Below, piece after piece: positions 7,756 through 16,325 of a DNA stretch of 32,051 nt. The position numbers and the translations under genes were made by a program. The notes under the pieces are model-generated. The model was given only the letters and a program-made list of their open reading frames with translations, did no database searches and was not told the DNA's origin. Position 1 is the first letter of the stretch, and every line of letters begins with the position of its first letter. This DNA comes from Pseudomonadota bacterium (GTDB lineage Bacteria; Pseudomonadota; Gammaproteobacteria; Pseudomonadales; Azotimanducaceae), in the NCBI GenBank assembly GCA_022571415.1, contig JACZXW010000020.1, forward strand, positions 1 through 32,051. Reading direction: 5' to 3'.

Positions 7756-10700
7756 CTAGCGAAAATCCCTCGACTTCAGCGCAAAATGTTCCAGGTACTG
7801 GCTCAGGTCTTCAACATGGCCCGCGATAACATGAATAACAGAATCCTTTCGTTCCACCACACCCTTGATCTTCAACAGGCGGCCCTGTACAACCGCCGAC
7901 CGGTATTGCTCGAGAATGCGAGTCCAGATCACCACATTGATATTGTTGGTTTCATCTTCCAGGGTCAGGAACAGGACGCCGGAAGCAGAGGAGGGTCGTT
8001 GCCTGCCGGTGACAATGCCTGACACCTGGACAAAACGGCCATGGCCAAGATCTTCCAGCTCTTTAGCGGTTTTACACTGGCTGAAAGGCTCGCCGGTTTC
8101 TCTTAGCATGGCCATTGGATGTCGGCCAAGTGTCAGGCCCAGGCTGGTATAGTCAGCGCGCAGGTCATCGGTTTCCAGCGGGGCAGGCAGGTTTACCTTG
8201 CCATAATGACTTTTTTCTTCTGCTCCCTGACTTAAGAGGGGGGCCTCAGGAAGAATACCTTTTACCTCCCAGTGTGTCTGGTAGCGGTGCCCTGACAGGT
8301 TCTTGAAGGCGCCGCCTTCGGTCAACCTCGACAGGTCGCCTCGGTCCAGATGCGCCCTTCTTGCGATGTCATCAATCCTGAGGATTGGCGACTGGCTGCG
8401 TGCGCTAATAATACGCGTAGCGGATTCTTCCCTGAATCCCTTGATGCGCTGGAATCCTAATCGAATCGCCGGTTGTGGGCTGTGGGTTGGCAGCTGTTTG
8501 CCGGGGGTAACTGCTGGCAGCTCCAGGGTCGACTCCCATTGGCTGTGTTCAATATCGACGGGCCTGATCTCAACATCATGCCTTCTTGCGTCCTGAATCA
8601 GTTGTGAGGGGGAGTAAAATCCCATGGGCTGGCTGTTTAGCAGACCGCAGTAAAATGCAGCAGGTTCATGGCATTTAAGCCAGGCAGAGACATAAACCAG
8701 CAGGGCAAAGCTGGCTGCATGGGATTCGGGAAAGCCATAATCACCGAAGCCTTTGATCTGTTCGAAAATACGTTCGGCAAATTCCCGGTCATAACCCCGC
8801 GCCAGCATACCCCCGACGAGTTTTTGCTGGAACTTATCCAGGCCTCCCTTGCGTTTCCAGGCTGCCATGGCGCGCCTGAGCTGATCGGCCTCGCCCGGCG
8901 TGAAACCGGCAGCGACGACCGCAAGTTTAATCACTTGTTCCTGGAAAATAGGCACTCCCAGCGTGCGTTCCAGCACAGACCTGACTGCCTCGTTAGCATA
9001 GGTAACTTCCTCTTCACCATTTCTGCGCTTGAGATAGGGGTGGACCATTTTCCCCTGGATAGGCCCCGGCCTTACAATGGCAACCTCAATAACGAGATCA
9101 TAGAAGCACTTTGGTTTTAACCTGGGCAGCATGGATATCTGGGCGCGGGATTCAACCTGGAATACACCAATGCTGTCACCTCTCTGTAACATCTGGTAGG
9201 TCAGGGGATCTTCGGCAGGAATTGAGGCGAGTGACAATTGCGTTCCACGATAGGCATTGATCATATGCAGGCTTTTGCGAATCGAAGTCAGCATGCCCAG
9301 CGCCAGTACATCAATTTTAAGCAGCCCCAGTGATTCAAGATCGTCCTTGTCCCACTGGATAATCGTCCGTTCATCCATGGCGGCATTTTCGACGGGCACA
9401 AGATGGCAAAGGGGGCCACTTGAGATAATAAAACCGCCAACATGTTGCGACAGGTGCCGTGGGAACCCCAGTATCTGGTTGATCAGTTCCAGAAACTGAC
9501 CAATGATCGGGCTGCGGGGATTAACACCTGCTTCTTCAAATCTTGTCAGTAATATTTCTCTCTTGTCCCACCAGGACAAAGACTTGGCGAGATGATCAGT
9601 GAGTTGTGAGTCCATACCGAGGGCCTTGCCTACATCCCGGATGGCACTCTTTGGCCGGTAAGTAACAACGGTAGCAGCAAGAGCAGCCCTGTGCCTGCCA
9701 TACTTTTTGTAGATATACTGGATAACTTCTTCACGACGTTCATGCTCGAAATCTACATCAATGTCGGGTGGTTCATCCCGCTCTTTTGATATAAACCGTT
9801 CGAACAGGAGGTTGATTTTATCAGGATCTACTTCGGTGATCCCAAGGCAGTAACACACCGCACTGTTGGCGGCAGAGCCGCGTCCCTGACATAAAATGCC
9901 CTGACTCCTGGCGAAATGTACGATGTCGAAAACGGTGAGGAAGTAATATTCGTATTGCAGTTCTGCAATCAGTTTCAGTTCCTTCTCGATCAACTCCCTG
10001 ACTTGGCGTTTCTCTCCATGGGGCCAGCGTACTTTGGCGCCTTCTTCCACCAGTTGCCGCAAATATGCAGAAGCACTGAGATCTGGCGGTACCAGTTCTT
10101 TCGGATATTCATAGCGAAGTTCATCTAGGGAGAAGTCACACAGGCCGGTTATCCGCAATGTGTTAGCAAGAAGTTCGGCAGGGTAGAGGGCCTCAATCAC
10201 CGCCACTGGGCGCAGGTATTTTTCCCGGTTGGTAAACAGCAAACGTCCGGCAAGCCGGACCGATTGGCGCATGCGTATGGCAGAGACAACATCCTGCAAT
10301 GGCTTCCTGTCAGGATGGTGCATATGCACATCGCCAGCTGCGACCAGGGGTAGTTTCAACTGGTTAGATAAAGTAAGTGCATGCTCATAACATTCAATTT
10401 CATGTCCATCGGGGAAAATTTCCAGGCCAAGCCAGAGCCGACCCGAAAAAAATTGGTGCAGTCGCTTGCCACAGTCTAAATGGTGGGGCTCGACCCTACC
10501 CGGGACCCATATTGCCAGAGCCTGGTCCATGGCGAATTCCAGGTCCTTGATGGCGAGCTGATACTCACCCTTGTTCGCCCTGCGCCTGCCAATGGTAATG
10601 AGGTTGCAGATCTGTCCGTAGGCGATACGGTTTTTGGCGAGCAACACCAGATGAATATCCTCGTCCAGGTGGAACTCGCTGCCAACAACCAGTTTAAGGC

Positions 10701-10926
10701 CACATTCCTTGGCGGCAACATGTGCCTTGACCACGCCTGCCATTGAACATTCATCAGTAATGGCGAGCGCCGCATAACCAAGTTTTGACGCCTGCATCAC
10801 CAGTTCTTCCGGATGCGATGCGCCGCGCAGGAACGAATAATTGCTGATGCAATGCAGTTCGGCATAGACCCAGTCATCCTGAGCCGGACCGGGGTCGCGC
10901 ACGACCGAAGGATCTCTCTCTTTCAT
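7756..10926 (-). CDS. dnaE2: Error-prone DNA polymerase III alpha subunit, DnaE2/ImuC
   Basis: The translesion polymerase of the SOS mutasome, working with ImuA and ImuB on damaged templates. The N-terminal PHP domain begins WVYAELHCISNYSFLRGASH. The palm carries GRGSAANSAVCYCLGI (about residue 347) and the catalytic PPDIDVDFEHERR (about residue 385). A C-terminal OB fold (about residues 955-1045, FVQVSGIVTGRQRP onward) closes the protein. I use the ATG at 10926, giving 1056 residues. The longer GTG frame from 10998 would place coding sequence across two perfect LexA operators, which is implausible. Regulation is by SOS/LexA through these operators. Its usual operon partners imuA and imuB are about 17 kb away in this window. 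Confidence 0.95.
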   Translation of the reverse strand: MKERDPSVVRDPGPAQDDWVYAELHCISNYSFLRGASHPEELVMQASKLGYAALAITDECSMAGVVKAHVAAKECGLKLVVGSEFHLDEDIHLVLLAKNRIAYGQICNLITIGRRRANKGEYQLAIKDLEFAMDQALAIWVPGRVEPHHLDCGKRLHQFFSGRLWLGLEIFPDGHEIECYEHALTLSNQLKLPLVAAGDVHMHHPDRKPLQDVVSAIRMRQSVRLAGRLLFTNREKYLRPVAVIEALYPAELLANTLRITGLCDFSLDELRYEYPKELVPPDLSASAYLRQLVEEGAKVRWPHGEKRQVRELIEKELKLIAELQYEYYFLTVFDIVHFARSQGILCQGRGSAANSAVCYCLGITEVDPDKINLLFERFISKERDEPPDIDVDFEHERREEVIQYIYKKYGRHRAALAATVVTYRPKSAIRDVGKALGMDSQLTDHLAKSLSWWDKREILLTRFEEAGVNPRSPIIGQFLELINQILGFPRHLSQHVGGFIISSGPLCHLVPVENAAMDERTIIQWDKDDLESLGLLKIDVLALGMLTSIRKSLHMINAYRGTQLSLASIPAEDPLTYQMLQRGDSIGVFQVESRAQISMLPRLKPKCFYDLVIEVAIVRPGPIQGKMVHPYLKRRNGEEEVTYANEAVRSVLERTLGVPIFQEQVIKLAVVAAGFTPGEADQLRRAMAAWKRKGGLDKFQQKLVGGMLARGYDREFAERIFEQIKGFGDYGFPESHAASFALLVYVSAWLKCHEPAAFYCGLLNSQPMGFYSPSQLIQDARRHDVEIRPVDIEHSQWESTLELPAVTPGKQLPTHSPQPAIRLGFQRIKGFREESATRIISARSQSPILRIDDIARRAHLDRGDLSRLTEGGAFKNLSGHRYQTHWEVKGILPEAPLLSQGAEEKSHYGKVNLPAPLETDDLRADYTSLGLTLGRHPMAMLRETGEPFSQCKTAKELEDLGHGRFVQVSGIVTGRQRPSSASGVLFLTLEDETNNINVVIWTRILEQYRSAVVQGRLLKIKGVVERKDSVIHVIAGHVEDLSQYLEHFALKSRDFR

Positions 10927-10939
10927 AAAAGTACAAATA

Positions 10940-10955
10940 CTGTTTATATATACAG
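10940..10955 (-). promoter_or_regulatory. LexA box 1 upstream of dnaE2
   Basis: CTGTTTATATATACAG fits the gammaproteobacterial LexA consensus CTGT-N8-ACAG exactly and has an AT-rich centre. It lies 14 bases upstream of the dnaE2 ATG at 10926, where bound LexA would block transcription or its start site. Confidence 0.9.
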
Positions 10956-10958
10956 ATA

Positions 10959-10974
10959 CTGTAAATATATACAG
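10959..10974 (-). promoter_or_regulatory. LexA box 2 upstream of dnaE2
   Basis: CTGTAAATATATACAG is a second perfect CTGT-N8-ACAG operator, with its centre 19 bases from that of box 1. That is close to two helical turns, so two LexA dimers could sit on nearly the same DNA face and repress tightly and cooperatively. This spacing effect is inference. Confidence 0.9.
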
Positions 10975-10989
10975 TATTATGGGTCCATG

Positions 10990-11391
10990 CAAGACCACTA
11001 TTTACGATGGAATTGGCGCACCTGGGACTCGCTCAGGGAGCCGTGCCCACAAACCGATCACCACCGGCAAATCTGTTGACGAATCAACCCTTCTTTGTGA
11101 GGGGTGACACCACCGGGAATCAGGAAAATTTGGAAAATCCGGAATTTGATTTGTGCCGATGATACTTTGCCACTGACGTGCTAAAAGGTGGTTAATTCGC
11201 CCTATACTCGGTTTAAAAAAGCGGTAGATCTAGACTTGCATTAGCGCCTCTTACCTCAATGCCACCTGGTAGCGACCCCTATAGAAGCCTTGATCCGGGT
11301 TGAGTTGCAGTAGGGAGGCGTATAAGTGAATCTCTGCAGACCTGATGGAAGAGGGCGCGACAGACTGATCAATGATTGCGGGAGAAGGAAT
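10990..11391. other. Intergenic stretch between dnaE2 and the GFA gene
   Basis: About 400 bases with no convincing gene. A 30-codon plus-strand frame at 10987-11079 has no ribosome site and no recognised similarity. A TATACT-like -10 element near 11201 and the A-rich run at 11214-11220 could belong to a promoter for the GFA gene, but I see no well-placed -35. The purine-rich GGGAGAAGGA just before 11392 is the GFA ribosome site. Confidence 0.5.
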
Positions 11392-11781
11392 ATGATTACA
11401 GGTGGATGTTTGTGCGGTGCATATCGGTTTGAGGTAAATGGAGAATTCAAGGACATGATGGATTGTCACTGCTCCATGTGCCGTAAAGCACATGGAGCGG
11501 CCTTTGCAACCTTTGCCGGGTGCGATTCCGCTAGTTTTAAATTGCTGGACGGTGAAGATTGTGTGACGAAATATCAGTCCTCAGCGGAAGGTACCCGATC
11601 CTTCTGCAAGATGTGCGGCGCGCCGTTGCCTATGGTGATGGGTGACAAGACCTACGTGCCTGCCGGTCTTTTAGATGATGATCCGGGGGTTAAAACCTCC
11701 GCACATTACTTTGTCGGGTCCAAGGCGCCCTGGGTGGAAATCACGGATGATGCAACCCAGTACAACGAGTACCCTGGTTAG
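11392..11781 (+). CDS. GFA/CENP-V family zinc protein
   Basis: A 129-residue member of the Gfa (glutathione-dependent formaldehyde-activating enzyme)/CENP-V fold. Zinc-ligand cysteines are visible in three places: GGCLCGA at residues 5-11, DCHCSMCRKAHG near 24-35 and FCKMCGAPL near 68-76. Most family members have no demonstrated enzyme activity, so formaldehyde handling should not be assumed. The ATG at 11392 directly follows GGGAGAAGGA, an excellent ribosome site, and the protein then starts with the family-typical MITGGCLCG. The longer frame from 11326 adds a basic stretch atypical of the family. It stands alone on the plus strand. Confidence 0.85.
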   Translation: MITGGCLCGAYRFEVNGEFKDMMDCHCSMCRKAHGAAFATFAGCDSASFKLLDGEDCVTKYQSSAEGTRSFCKMCGAPLPMVMGDKTYVPAGLLDDDPGVKTSAHYFVGSKAPWVEITDDATQYNEYPG

Positions 11782-11904
11782 ATAGAGCCGGGGTCGTATC
11801 CGGGGGATCGTTACTGAGTTTACTGTCTCTGGTTCTAATCGTATGCATATTTAGTAGGATACGTGTCTTTGGTTATCCCCAACAAAGTAAACGGAAAAAT
11901 AGAC

Positions 11905-12330
11905 ATGATCGAAGAAAACATGAAAAACTGGCATCTGCAATTAAAAGGTGAATTCCCCGGAGGCCTGGATGAACTGTTGGCAGACGATTGCACCTTCTTC
12001 TCGCCGATCGTGTTTTCACCACAGAGAGGTAAAGACCTCACAAAACTCTATCTAGGCGCCGCGGGCAATACCTTTAGTGGTGGTGATAAAGACAGAGCGC
12101 CCGGTTCTGCGAACTCCAACTTCAAGTACACCAAAGAAATACTTTCCGGAAATCATGCGGTGCTTGAATTCGAATCGGAAATTAATGGTAAGTATATTAA
12201 TGGCGTGGATATTATTACCTGGAATGACGAAGGCAAAATCATTGAGTTCAAAGTAATGATCCGGCCTTTGCAAGCGATCAACATGATGCACGAGCAAATG
12301 AAAGCAACGCTAAAGCAGATGCAATCATAG
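11905..12330 (+). CDS. NTF2-like / SnoaL-like family protein
   Basis: A 141-residue single-domain protein. It begins with the helix-rich MIEENMKNWHLQLKGEFPGGLDELLADDCTFFSPIVF and continues with alternating beta strands (AVLEFESEINGKYINGVDIITWNDEGKIIEFKVMIRP). This is the cone-shaped alpha+beta fold shared by NTF2, SnoaL and ketosteroid isomerases. The pocket ligand is unknown; such proteins are often small-molecule isomerases or hydrolases, or non-catalytic. The start is uncertain. The ATG at 11905 gives the family-typical N-terminus, but a GTG at 11863 preceded by TAGGA would add 14 residues. Confidence 0.75.
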   Translation: MIEENMKNWHLQLKGEFPGGLDELLADDCTFFSPIVFSPQRGKDLTKLYLGAAGNTFSGGDKDRAPGSANSNFKYTKEILSGNHAVLEFESEINGKYINGVDIITWNDEGKIIEFKVMIRPLQAINMMHEQMKATLKQMQS

Positions 12331-12466
12331 CTACTTGCAGCGACTCCGTATTTTTTACTTCAACACTATATTGATACCGTCAAGCGCAAACTCTGTAGGT
12401 TAGGTGTTTTCGCAGGAGGTTATACAGGACATCCACGTTTCATCGATCTCTGTACCCGGCATTGCC

Positions 12467-13081
12467 ATGAACCTTGATAAACTCAAACTCGCGGAAGCGC
12501 ATTTTTTGCAGCAATACCCTGGCGGTTTCGATCACCCGGATATGGTGAAAATCGGCAAGAAGCACCCGGTTGACAAGATGAGCGAGTTTACTCGCGAGGT
12601 CTTCGCGAAAAAGCAATTCAAGAGACCCAACGAATTGCTTGGCAACCTGATCAAGATCATTTCCCGTTCGTCGATGGTCTCGATGTTTGAAAAACCCAAA
12701 TTCCGGGATTTTGTCAACTCTCTTAATTCGAGAGACAGATCAGCGTTGGCAAAAGGCCTGAAGAAGTTGCTTCATGGCAAGCAGGAAGCTGGCTTTAACG
12801 ACATGCTTGACCTTATGGCAGATGGCAAGGTCGCAAGGTGGAGCCTGATAACAATCGCTTTGTTGTACTTCGATCTTCAGGCCGAGGTGTTTGTCAAACC
12901 AACGACCACAAAGAGAATCATTGAGCAGCTGGAGCTTGACCATCTTATCTACAGACCGCGACCTTCCTGGGCGTTTTATGAATCCTATCGCACGACCATT
13001 ATTGAAATGAAATCCATGGTAGATCCGTCGTTGTCACCAAACAATGCTGCTTTTACGGGTTTTCTGATGATGGCACTCTAG
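12467..13081 (+). CDS. Conserved protein of unknown function (204 aa)
   Basis: A 204-residue protein starting MNLDKLKLAEAHFLQQYPGGFDHPDM. The pattern FEKPKFRDFVNSL, a mid-protein GFNDMLDLMADGKVARWSLITIALLYF segment and the C-terminal NNAAFTGFLMMAL resemble uncharacterised proteins that I believe occur in Shewanella and Vibrio. I know of no assigned function. There is no signal peptide; the EVFVKPTTTKRIIEQLEL segment looks like a soluble alpha/beta domain. A GTG frame opens at 12404 and an AGGAGG lies at 12414-12419 with no ATG at proper spacing after it, so the start remains uncertain. The nearest neighbour is the NTF2-like gene on the same strand. Confidence 0.75.
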   Translation: MNLDKLKLAEAHFLQQYPGGFDHPDMVKIGKKHPVDKMSEFTREVFAKKQFKRPNELLGNLIKIISRSSMVSMFEKPKFRDFVNSLNSRDRSALAKGLKKLLHGKQEAGFNDMLDLMADGKVARWSLITIALLYFDLQAEVFVKPTTTKRIIEQLELDHLIYRPRPSWAFYESYRTTIIEMKSMVDPSLSPNNAAFTGFLMMAL

Positions 13082-13218
13082 TCACGACAACCACAGCGGG
13101 ATATTGAGGACAGAGTATGAGGATTTGTCTTCGCCACGAGTGCCTTCTCTGGTAACAATGTTACGATGTCCCTGGGTACCCCAAGAGCCTAAGGAATAGA
13201 AGCGACCTACCGATACTA

Positions 13219-13596
13219 ATGTCACAGATACGTTCGTTACTCACCACGTGTGCCTTGTGCTTACTTTTGTTTGCCTGTGGTAAATCGACAGAGGCGGATC
13301 CAAAAAAAGAATCAACCGCAGCATCAGAGGTGACGCCCGAGGATGTTTCAGCCGAATTAGATATAACCGGAAAATGGGCGAAAAATTGTGCGTTGTGCCA
13401 CGTCAGCGGTGTTGGGGGTGCCCCCCGGTTAGGTTTTGTGGAGGATTGGGAAGCCCGCTTGGCCAAAGGGAGGGCAACGCTGCTCCTGCACACCATCGAG
13501 GGGCATAATAATATGCCCCCGCTAGGCTACTGTATGTCCTGCGAGGAAGAAGACTTCGTCGAGCTCATTGATTTCATGCTGGGGGAATCCCCATAG
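13219..13596 (+). CDS. Cytochrome c5-like monohaem lipoprotein
   Basis: A 125-residue small c-type cytochrome. The lipoprotein signal ends at Cys20 (LLFACG), so it should be anchored to a membrane and face the periplasm. Haem is attached at C57-A-L-C60-H61. M99 in NNMPPLGYC is the likely sixth ligand. C105 and C108 (GYCMSC) match the extra Cys pair typical of cytochrome c5. A charged, Ala-rich linker (residues 22-48) separates the anchor from the haem domain. Its stop codon overlaps the GTG start of the flavoprotein gene (TAGTG). The predicted role is taking electrons from that flavoprotein, which is inference from operon structure. Confidence 0.9.
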   Translation: MSQIRSLLTTCALCLLLFACGKSTEADPKKESTAASEVTPEDVSAELDITGKWAKNCALCHVSGVGGAPRLGFVEDWEARLAKGRATLLLHTIEGHNNMPPLGYCMSCEEEDFVELIDFMLGESP

Positions 13597-14969
13597 TGCA
13601 GTTGCGTCGACGACGATTTCTTTCAAACAGTATGCTGGCGATACTCTACGGTGCGACCCGGTCTGCTTCTGCCTTCAGTTCTACAAAACCTTCTGTGCCC
13701 TGGCGCAACTGGTCCGGGGGTGTAGTCGCTTTTCCGAAGGCGCGTTTTTCTGCAACCAGTGAAGAGCAATTGGCGGATTTTATGGCGTCAACGAATGGTG
13801 CAGTTCGTCCCGTCGGTTCGGGACATTCATTTTCACCGTTGGTGCCGACCGATGGGCACCTGATCGTGATTGACCAGCTCGCGGGACTACTGGATCACGA
13901 TTCGAAAACACTAACCGCAACATTTGGTGCAGGCACGCGCCTGGGCGACATTGGACGAGTACTCGAGGCGGCAGGGCAGGCGATGTTCAACCTGCCTGAT
14001 ATCGACCGGCAGACCCTGGCTGGCGCCACTGCGACAGCGACGCACGGTACCGGAATCGCTTTCAAATGTTTGTCTGGTTATGTGAACCGGTTACGACTCG
14101 TGACGCCATCGGGAGATCTACTTGATGTGGATGCGGCGTCTGACCCTGACCTCTTCAACGCGGCCAGGGTGAGTGTTGGTGCTTTAGGGATTGTCACACG
14201 AATGTCGTTGCGGAATCGGTTGCCGTTTCGGTTGAAACAAAAAAGCTGGGTAGAGAAGACCGAGGATCTACTCGACGCTTTTGACGAACACGCCGCGGTT
14301 TACCGGCATTTCGAAATATTTCCACTGACACACTCGGACTATGCGATCGCACTGTCAACCGAGGAAACGGATGATCCCGTTAAAAATCCACCGGCAACCC
14401 CTGAAGAGGAAGCTGCCTTCGATGAAGCCATGCGTGGATGGATGGCAGTCGCGCCTGGTGAGAGGCGACCATTGGTCAACGCGCTTGCTGAACAAATTGA
14501 ACCGAGCGAACGAATAGATGCTTCCTACAAAATTCTCACTAATATCCGAAATAGCAGATTCAACGAGATGGAGTACTCTGTACCCATCGCTGCCGGTGCG
14601 CCCTGTATTAAAGAAATCCTAAAAACAATCAGTGATAAAAAAATCGATGTCGTATTCCCGTTGGAATATCGTTACGTATCGCGAGATGATACCTGGCTGA
14701 GTATGAGCTCTGGCCATGAAGATCATGCGTCCATCTCGATTCATCGGACGGCGAGTCAAGACTATCGACCTTATTTCGATTTAATCGAACCCATTTTCTG
14801 GAAATATGGCGGGCGACCCCACTGGGGCAAGATCCACTCACTGGGGGCCGATCAACTGAGCAAGCTCTATCCTGAATTTGAACGCTTCCTCGAAATTCGC
14901 GCCAGCCTGGATCCCCAGGGAAGGATGTTAAACGACCATCTGCGCAAGCTATTTGGTGTAACGACATGA
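13596..14969 (+). CDS. Tat-exported FAD-binding oxidase, aldonolactone oxidase (ALO)-like
   Basis: A 457-residue flavoprotein of the VAO/PCMH family with an ALO-type C-terminal domain. A twin-arginine signal (RRRRFLSNSMLAILYGATRSASA) predicts folded export to the periplasm. Residues about 68-82 read GAVRPVGSGHSFSPL; the His at about 77 matches the residue that carries covalent FAD in sugar-1,4-lactone oxidases. FAD-domain motifs GATATATHGTG and GALGIVTRM follow. The C-terminal HWGKIHSL matches the HWGK-x-H signature of this group. Known members oxidise L-gulono-, D-arabinono- or L-galactono-lactones or alditols; the substrate here is unknown. The GTG start overlaps the cytochrome stop, and the 3' end overlaps the next gene by ATGA. 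Confidence 0.88.
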   Translation: MQLRRRRFLSNSMLAILYGATRSASAFSSTKPSVPWRNWSGGVVAFPKARFSATSEEQLADFMASTNGAVRPVGSGHSFSPLVPTDGHLIVIDQLAGLLDHDSKTLTATFGAGTRLGDIGRVLEAAGQAMFNLPDIDRQTLAGATATATHGTGIAFKCLSGYVNRLRLVTPSGDLLDVDAASDPDLFNAARVSVGALGIVTRMSLRNRLPFRLKQKSWVEKTEDLLDAFDEHAAVYRHFEIFPLTHSDYAIALSTEETDDPVKNPPATPEEEAAFDEAMRGWMAVAPGERRPLVNALAEQIEPSERIDASYKILTNIRNSRFNEMEYSVPIAAGAPCIKEILKTISDKKIDVVFPLEYRYVSRDDTWLSMSSGHEDHASISIHRTASQDYRPYFDLIEPIFWKYGGRPHWGKIHSLGADQLSKLYPEFERFLEIRASLDPQGRMLNDHLRKLFGVTT

Positions 14970-16231
14970 AACGTCGTTCGCTGTTAGTGGGCGGCGCGGG
15001 CATCGCATTGGCTGCGGGTGGGGCCGGGGTGCTGTGGCGACCGGATGATATGGGTGCACCGCACAACGATTATTTTTCGAATCTGAACAGTCTGTTGAAA
15101 CGTGATGGCCCAGGAAGACCCGTGATGCTTATCGACACGGAGCGGATGAACACCAACATTGATCTTATCGTAAATTCCGTCGGTAGAGAGAAAATCTATC
15201 GAGTCGTTGTTAAATCCCTGCCCTCTGTGCCATTGTTGGAGCAGGTGATGCGGCGTGCAAGGACGACCTCCTTGATGGTATTCCACCAACCTTTTCTAAA
15301 TGCTATCGCGGAGGCCTTTCCCGAGTCGGACACGCTGCTGGGTAAGCCGATGCCCCTCGCTGCTGCTGCGACCTTTTATAAAAAACTCGGCAATACAAAA
15401 TATGATGCAGCGAACCAGGTTCAGTGGCTAATCGATACACCCAAACGGCTGCAGCAGTATCAGGCGCTCGCTCGCCAACTGGGTATCAAAATGCGGATCA
15501 ATTTTGAGATTGACGTCGGCCTGCATCGGGGCGGCCTGCCTGAACCCGACGCCCTGGCTCCGCTTCTCAGTAGCATCGGGAAAGACCCTGAACATTTGCA
15601 GTTCACCGGTTTAATGGGCTATGAGCCACATCTAACTGGCTTACAAGCGTCCCTCGCACATCCTGCCGTACGTCAGGTCCTGGATATTTTCAAAGGTTTT
15701 ATCGATCAGGCAAAGACAGCGGGGTTCGATGCTGAAAAGCTCACCTTGAATGGTGCTGGCAGCCATACGCTCGGCATTTATCATCGTGATAAAACCATGA
15801 ACGACTTGTCGGCAGGTTCCGGTGTAGTTAAACCAACGGATTTTGACACCTACCATCTTAATGAAAATTTACCGGCGCTGTTTATCGCCACCCCCATCCT
15901 CAAACGTTACGATGAACTCAAGATTCCTGGCGATCCGGCGCTGGCAAAGCTGCTGCCTTTGTGGAATCCGAATATGAGGAGGCTCTACTATATTTACGGT
16001 GGTTACTGGAAGGCGCGTGTCGTGTCTCCGCCTGGCGTCGCCGATCCCATTTATCAGAGTACCAATCAGAGCCCGATCACGACCTCGACGGCTGTTGACC
16101 TTGAAGTTGACGATTACATGTTTCTGCGGCCGACCCAGAGCGAGCATGTGATGCTTCAGTTCGGCGATCTCTACCCATTCAAGGGCGATCAGCTGCTGGA
16201 TACCTGGCCGATTTTTCACCAGACAGGATAA
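14966..16231 (+). CDS. Tat-exported fold-III PLP enzyme (alanine racemase N-terminal / D-threonine aldolase-like)
   Basis: A 421-residue protein with a twin-arginine-like leader (MKRRSLLVGGAGIALAAGGAGV), so it is predicted to be periplasmic. The PLP barrel begins at RPVMLIDTERMNTNI. K83 in RVVVKSLPS is the expected Schiff-base lysine. INFEIDVGLHRGGLPEPD matches the barrel motif of D-threonine aldolase/DSD1 relatives. The C-terminus TQSEHVMLQFGDLYPF resembles that of the same group. Known relatives cleave or dehydrate beta-hydroxy-D-amino acids; the reaction here is not known. The ATG overlaps the previous stop (ATGA), so translation is coupled to the flavoprotein. An exported PLP protein of this fold is uncommon. 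Confidence 0.87.
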   Translation: MKRRSLLVGGAGIALAAGGAGVLWRPDDMGAPHNDYFSNLNSLLKRDGPGRPVMLIDTERMNTNIDLIVNSVGREKIYRVVVKSLPSVPLLEQVMRRARTTSLMVFHQPFLNAIAEAFPESDTLLGKPMPLAAAATFYKKLGNTKYDAANQVQWLIDTPKRLQQYQALARQLGIKMRINFEIDVGLHRGGLPEPDALAPLLSSIGKDPEHLQFTGLMGYEPHLTGLQASLAHPAVRQVLDIFKGFIDQAKTAGFDAEKLTLNGAGSHTLGIYHRDKTMNDLSAGSGVVKPTDFDTYHLNENLPALFIATPILKRYDELKIPGDPALAKLLPLWNPNMRRLYYIYGGYWKARVVSPPGVADPIYQSTNQSPITTSTAVDLEVDDYMFLRPTQSEHVMLQFGDLYPFKGDQLLDTWPIFHQTG

Positions 16232-16325
16232 ATTAGTTAAAAAAGAGCGCTTGATTGCGACGGATGGATACCGCTAAAATTTATTTTATTCGGTTTTCGT
16301 GGGCCGTCAGTAGGCAATGTTCTGA

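Noticed and set aside
10924-10998. N-terminal extension of dnaE2 from a GTG at 10998.
   Set aside because: It would encode an unfamiliar hydrophobic leader by reading through two perfect LexA operators. The ATG at 10926 gives a normal family length.
14629-15066. A 145-residue minus-strand frame across the flavoprotein/PLP gene junction.
   Set aside because: It lies wholly opposite two well-supported coding regions, and its composition (Pro/Ser/Arg-rich) is that of antisense translation.
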